The notes below the pieces were generated by a model. The model ran no database searches. It was not told the DNA's origin and saw only the letters and a program-made list of their open reading frames with translations. DNA of 25,789 nucleotides, taken from contig JAAUOI010000006.1 of NCBI GenBank assembly GCA_012036375.1, forward strand, positions 1 to 25,789. The letters are read 5' to 3'. Below are positions 22,621 through 25,789 of this stretch, piece by piece (within the stretch, counting starts at the first letter, position 1; every line of letters starts with the position of its first letter). The stretch is from Allobrachymonas sp. (GTDB taxonomy: Bacteria > Pseudomonadota > Gammaproteobacteria > Burkholderiales > Burkholderiaceae_C). Both the position numbers and the translations under genes were made by a program.

Positions 22621-23683
22621 GATTTTTTCCAGTCAATTCCTCGCAGGCTTTCGTCACCTGCTCAGTTGCATCCGTTTTTCTTAAAGAATAAGCCTTTTGA
22701 GCAATAGATATATGCGCTGAATGCTCACTATTTTGTAGCAATTGGGCTAGTTTTTGAGCGGTCATTTCTTGCTGCGGCAACAAGATGGCAGCGCCCTGTA
22801 AGGATAAAAACTGCGCATTGCGCGTTTGATGATCATCCACGGCATGCGGAAACGGTACCAAAATCGCAGGCGCGCCAACTGCAGCCAATTCACTGACTGT
22901 AGAAGCTCCAGCGCGACAAATCACAAGGTCTGCCTGAGCAAAAGCGCTGGCTGTGTCGGCAATAAATGGCGTCAGTTCAGCTTTGATGCCGCTGGCCTCG
23001 TAGCTCGCATGCAAGCCATCCATTTGCTTCTCACCGCCTTGGTGAATCACCCCAGGGCGCTTATGCTCAGGAATCAATGCCAATGCTTGCGGCACAGTTT
23101 CATTCAAGGCTTTTGCACCTAAACTGCCGCCGACCACGAGCAGTTTTTTGACTCCCACTCGCTCGCTCAAGCGCTCCTGAGGAGGTGCTTGCTGTAGGAA
23201 CTCTTTGCGCAAAGGATTCCCAATCCACACGCCTTTAGGCAATGCATTCGGGAAGGTTGTAAAAATACGATCTGCCACACCCGCCAACACCTTATTGGCC
23301 ATCCCAGCCACCGAATTTTGCTCATGCAAGATCAATGGCTTGCCCAGCAGAACAGCCATCATGCCCGCAGGAAAGGTGATATACCCACCCAAGCCCACCA
23401 CCACATCGGGTTTGACGCGACGGATGACTTGAATGCTCTGCCAAAATGCTTTGAGCAACTGCATCGGTAGCAACGCCAAGCGCAGCACACCTTTGCCGCG
23501 CACGCCAGAAAAATCAATCTGCTCGAATGCAAAGCCACGCGGCGGCACGAGGCGCTGCTCCATGCTGGCGGGGCCGCCAAGCCAATGCACGCGCCAGCCC
23601 TGCTCACGCAAAGCCTCAGCCACTGCCAAGCCAGGAAAGATATGCCCGCCCGTACCGCCAGCCATGATGAGAGCAGTCTTCAA
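22617..23683 (-). CDS. murG: UDP-GlcNAc:lipid I transferase MurG, 3' frameshift
   Basis: MurG converts lipid I to lipid II at the cytoplasmic face of the inner membrane. The start is best placed at the TTG at 23683: GGAGG lies six bases upstream (23690-23694), the TTG overlaps the ftsW stop (TTGA), and the protein then begins KTALIMAGGTGGHIFPGLAV with the lipid-I loop GGTGGH. Other marks are VVGLGGYITFPAG, HEQNSVAGMAN, LVVGGSLGAKALN, and CRAGASTVSELAAVGAPAIL with PFPHAVDDHQTRNA. As written the frame runs past the family end into murC. One more base in the six T at 22623-22628 ends it at EELTGKKS with an ATGA overlap and 355 residues. A repeat copy in opposite orientation encodes a C-terminal segment. 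Confidence 0.93.
22690..22744 (+). repeat. dispersed palindromic repeat, copy G (inside murG, antisense)
   Basis: Plus-strand GATATATGCGCTGAATGCTC then ACTATTTTGTAGCAATTG shares TATGCGC and GCTGAATGCTC with copy C and GTAGCA with the second stem of other copies. murG is read from the opposite strand here, giving QLLQNSEHSAHISIAQKAYS. MurG length is about normal, so replacement of a variable stretch is as likely as a net insertion. Confidence 0.55.
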
Positions 23684-24953
23684 GCGCGACCTCCGCGCAT
23701 CAATTGTTTGTTTTCGTAGTCCACGCGCAAAACCACCGCCAGCGCCACCAAGTTCAACAAAATCGCCGAGCCGCCGTAACTCATCAGCGGCAAAGTCAGA
23801 CCTTTTGTTGGCAATGCACCCAAATTCACGCCCATGTTGATGAAAGGCTTGAAAACCCATCCAAATACCCACGCCTTGCGCCACCAAACCCGCAAACACC
23901 CGATCCAGCGCAATTGCTTGGCGACCAATGTGCATGATGCGACGAACGATCCAAAAAAGATGCCAATGACGAACAGCACGCCGATCAAGCCAAACTCTTC
24001 ACCAATCACAGCCAGTAAAAAATCAGTGTGCGCCTCGGGCAGCCAATGCAGCTTCTCCACACTGCCGCCCAGCCCCACGCCAAACACCTCGCCTCGCCCA
24101 ATCGCAATCAAAGCATGCGAGAGCTGATAGCCCTTGCCCAAGGCATGCTTTTCATCCCACGGATTGAGATAGGCAAAAATTCGCTCGCGACGCCAGTCTG
24201 AGAGCCACACCATCGCAGCAAAAGCGAGCACCATCACCGCTGCAATCAAGAAAAACATGCGGGCATTCACGCCGCCTAAAAATAAAATCCCCATCGCAAT
24301 CACCGCGATCACCATGAAAGCGCCCATGTCTGGTTCGGCCAACAGCAGCAATCCCACCACGCCTACCGCCACAGCCATTGGCAACACCGCGCGGAAGAAA
24401 TGCTCTTTCACCTCCATCTTGCGCACCATGTAATCAGCGGCGTACAGCAGCACCGCAAATTTGGCAAGCTCAGAGGGCTGAAAATTCATAAAACCCAAGG
24501 AAATCCAGCGTCGCGCACCATTGACCACTTTGCCAAAACCAGGAATCAAGACCAAAATCAACAGCAGCAGCGAGACAACAAACAGCCAAGGTGCCACTCG
24601 CTCCCAAGTCTGCAAAGGAATTTGAAACACCAGCAACGCCACACTCAGTGCAATCACCAAAGAAAAGTATGTCGCAACAAGAAGTGCGTATGGCTGTATT
24701 TGGCAAAGCGTGGGTTATCCGGCAAGGCCACCGAGGCCGAATACACCATGATCAAGCCCCAGAGCAGCAACGCCGCTATCGCCCACAGCAGAGCTTTGTC
24801 CACGCCCATCACACTGGCCATGCCTTTACTCGCGCTGCCCAGATCCGTGCGTACAGGCAGAGTTGAGCTGCTTTTGAAAGCGCCCGCCATACTGCTGAAC
24901 GCCTGACTCAAGCGATCGCGCCAAGAGCTTGCCTTGGATGCGGATGCGTTCAT
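23680..24953 (-). CDS. ftsW: SEDS-family glycosyltransferase FtsW, one-base frameshift
   Basis: FtsW polymerises septal peptidoglycan from lipid II together with FtsI. The protein starts at ATG 24953 (ATGA overlap with the murD stop) with a roughly 50-residue cytoplasmic tail. It then shows ALLLWGLIMVYSASVALPDN, the typical first helix and loop, and KYSHTHFLLRHTF. The frame ends at about 24654. One more T in the AAAA (plus strand) at 24663-24666 gives HTFSLVIALSVALLVFQIPL and continues through GARRWISLGFMNFQPSELAK, AEPDMGAFMVIAVIAMGILF, HTDFLLAVIGEEFGLIGVL and LPLMSYGGSAILLNL. Each is a SEDS hallmark. The repaired length is 424 residues with about ten membrane segments. The stop overlaps the murG start. 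Confidence 0.93.
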
Positions 24954-25789
24954 CCCAAGCTCTCCATGCTGATGCCGGCATCTTGGGCAAGTGCTTGAAC
25001 GGCATCCACAAACACCTGCGCTCGATGTTCATAGTCTTTGAACATATCGAAGCTCGCGCAAGCAGGAGACAGCAACACTGCATCACCCGGCTTTGCCAGC
25101 GTGGCTCCTAGCTTCACGGCCTCTTGCAAGCTCGCAGCCTGATGCGGCAAAACACCCCTGCCTTCAATCGCTTTCGCAATCAATTCAGCATCACGCCCAA
25201 TCAACACCACCGCGCGAGCGAATTGCGCAATCGGCGTGGCCAAAGGCGAAAAATCTTGCCCTTTTCCTTCGCCACCCAAGATCACCACGACCTTGCGATC
25301 AGCGCCGAGGCCAACAAGTGCAGCCACCGTCGCGCCCACGTTCGTGCCCTTGCTGTCGTCGAAATACTCCACCTCGTTGATCATGCCAACGGGCTCCACG
25401 CGATGCGGCTCACCCCGGTATTCGCGCAGGCCATATAGCATGGGCGAGAGACTGCAACCGGCCGCGCTGGCTAAGGCCAAAGCGGCCAAGGCATTCATCG
25501 CGTTATGCCGCCCGCGAATGCGCAACGCATCCGCTGGCATCAAGCGCTGTAGGTGAATCTCCAGCTCATCACCTTTGCGGCGCTTTTGTGTTTCATCGGC
25601 TTCCATCGCACGCACCAGCCAAGTCATGCCATTGACTGATTCCAACCCATAGTCGCCCGGGCGCTGCGGCAGATCAGCGCCAAAGCTGATGTCTTGCCTG
25701 CTGCACTTTGCCTTTGAACGTTGGCGCACGCAACGCCATGACCTGCGCATCATCACGATTCAGAAGCATCGTGGGCGCTTCAGGGGAAT
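24950..25789 (-). CDS. murD: UDP-N-acetylmuramoyl-L-alanine--D-glutamate ligase MurD (partial, frameshifted)
   Basis: MurD adds D-Glu to UDP-MurNAc-L-Ala. Only the middle and C-terminal parts are in the window; the N terminus and ATP loop lie beyond the right edge. Visible are EAPTMLLNRDDAQVMALRAP (from the window edge in one frame), IRGRHNAMNALAALALA, and YFDDSKGTNVGATVAAL. Also visible are VVVILGGEGKGQDFSPL and LLSPACASFDMFKDYEHRAQ with VF following, all standard MurD motifs. The frame changes near 25694: the upstream frame reads TFKGKVQQ and the downstream one DISFGADLPQRPGDYGLE, which join if one A is removed or two bases are added. The stop overlaps the ftsW ATG. Confidence 0.92.

Noticed and set aside
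1..25789. CRISPR array, tRNA, rRNA, insertion sequence or prophage
   Set aside because: No evenly spaced identical repeats, cloverleaf sequences, transposase or phage proteins were seen; the dispersed repeat is irregularly spaced and has no spacers.

Overview
The window looks like chromosomal DNA of a betaproteobacterium, most likely Burkholderiales and probably Comamonadaceae-like. I infer this from gene order and protein sequence: a minus-strand division/cell-wall run murD-ftsW-murG-murC-ddl-ftsQ-ftsA-ftsZ followed by lpxC, then a FimV-like gene, an RNB ribonuclease, a TonB-like protein and mtgA. No rRNA, tRNA, CRISPR array, insertion sequence or phage gene was seen.

Layout. The left edge holds a possible C-terminal gene tail and an Old Yellow Enzyme-type oxidoreductase (minus strand), divergent from a plus-strand block. 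That block is a lipoprotein alpha/beta hydrolase, a Bcr/CflA-type MFS exporter, miaA, a lipoprotein M48 peptidase with a PDZ domain, and an ABC ATPase, FtsX-type permease and AttH/CrtC-like secreted protein. From miaA to the AttH-like gene every junction overlaps, so this is one tightly coupled operon. From about 10 kb to the right edge everything is on the minus strand. Read in transcription order it is murD (cut by the window edge), ftsW, murG, murC, ddl, ftsQ, ftsA, ftsZ, a hairpin terminator, lpxC, FimV-like, RNB ribonuclease, TonB-like and mtgA. Most of the right half therefore makes and partitions the cell wall: Mur enzymes build lipid II, FtsW and MtgA polymerise glycan, FtsQ/A/Z form the divisome, and LpxC commits UDP-GlcNAc to lipid A.

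Most interesting signal. A short dispersed repeat of about 40-60 bp, with core GGCATAAAATATGCGC and then GAATGCTAT, occurs in six or seven near-complete or core copies and two half copies. It lies between genes, at gene ends (where it supplies stop codons) and inside protein-coding genes. In miaA, the ABC permease, the RNB ribonuclease and murG it is read through. In miaA and the permease it is read in the same frame and gives related peptides. In the ribonuclease two stop codons that other copies would show in that frame are changed to sense codons, while the hairpin pairing is kept. This resembles the logic of the Rickettsia palindromic elements, but in a betaproteobacterial setting.

Second signal. 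Single-base frame breaks hit murD, ftsW, murG, murC (twice), ddl, the FimV-like gene and the ABC permease. Most are one missing base, often in a homopolymer, and restoring one base per break gives family-typical proteins. Since several of these genes are essential, sequence or assembly error is the best explanation, so these genes are annotated here as continuous CDSs.
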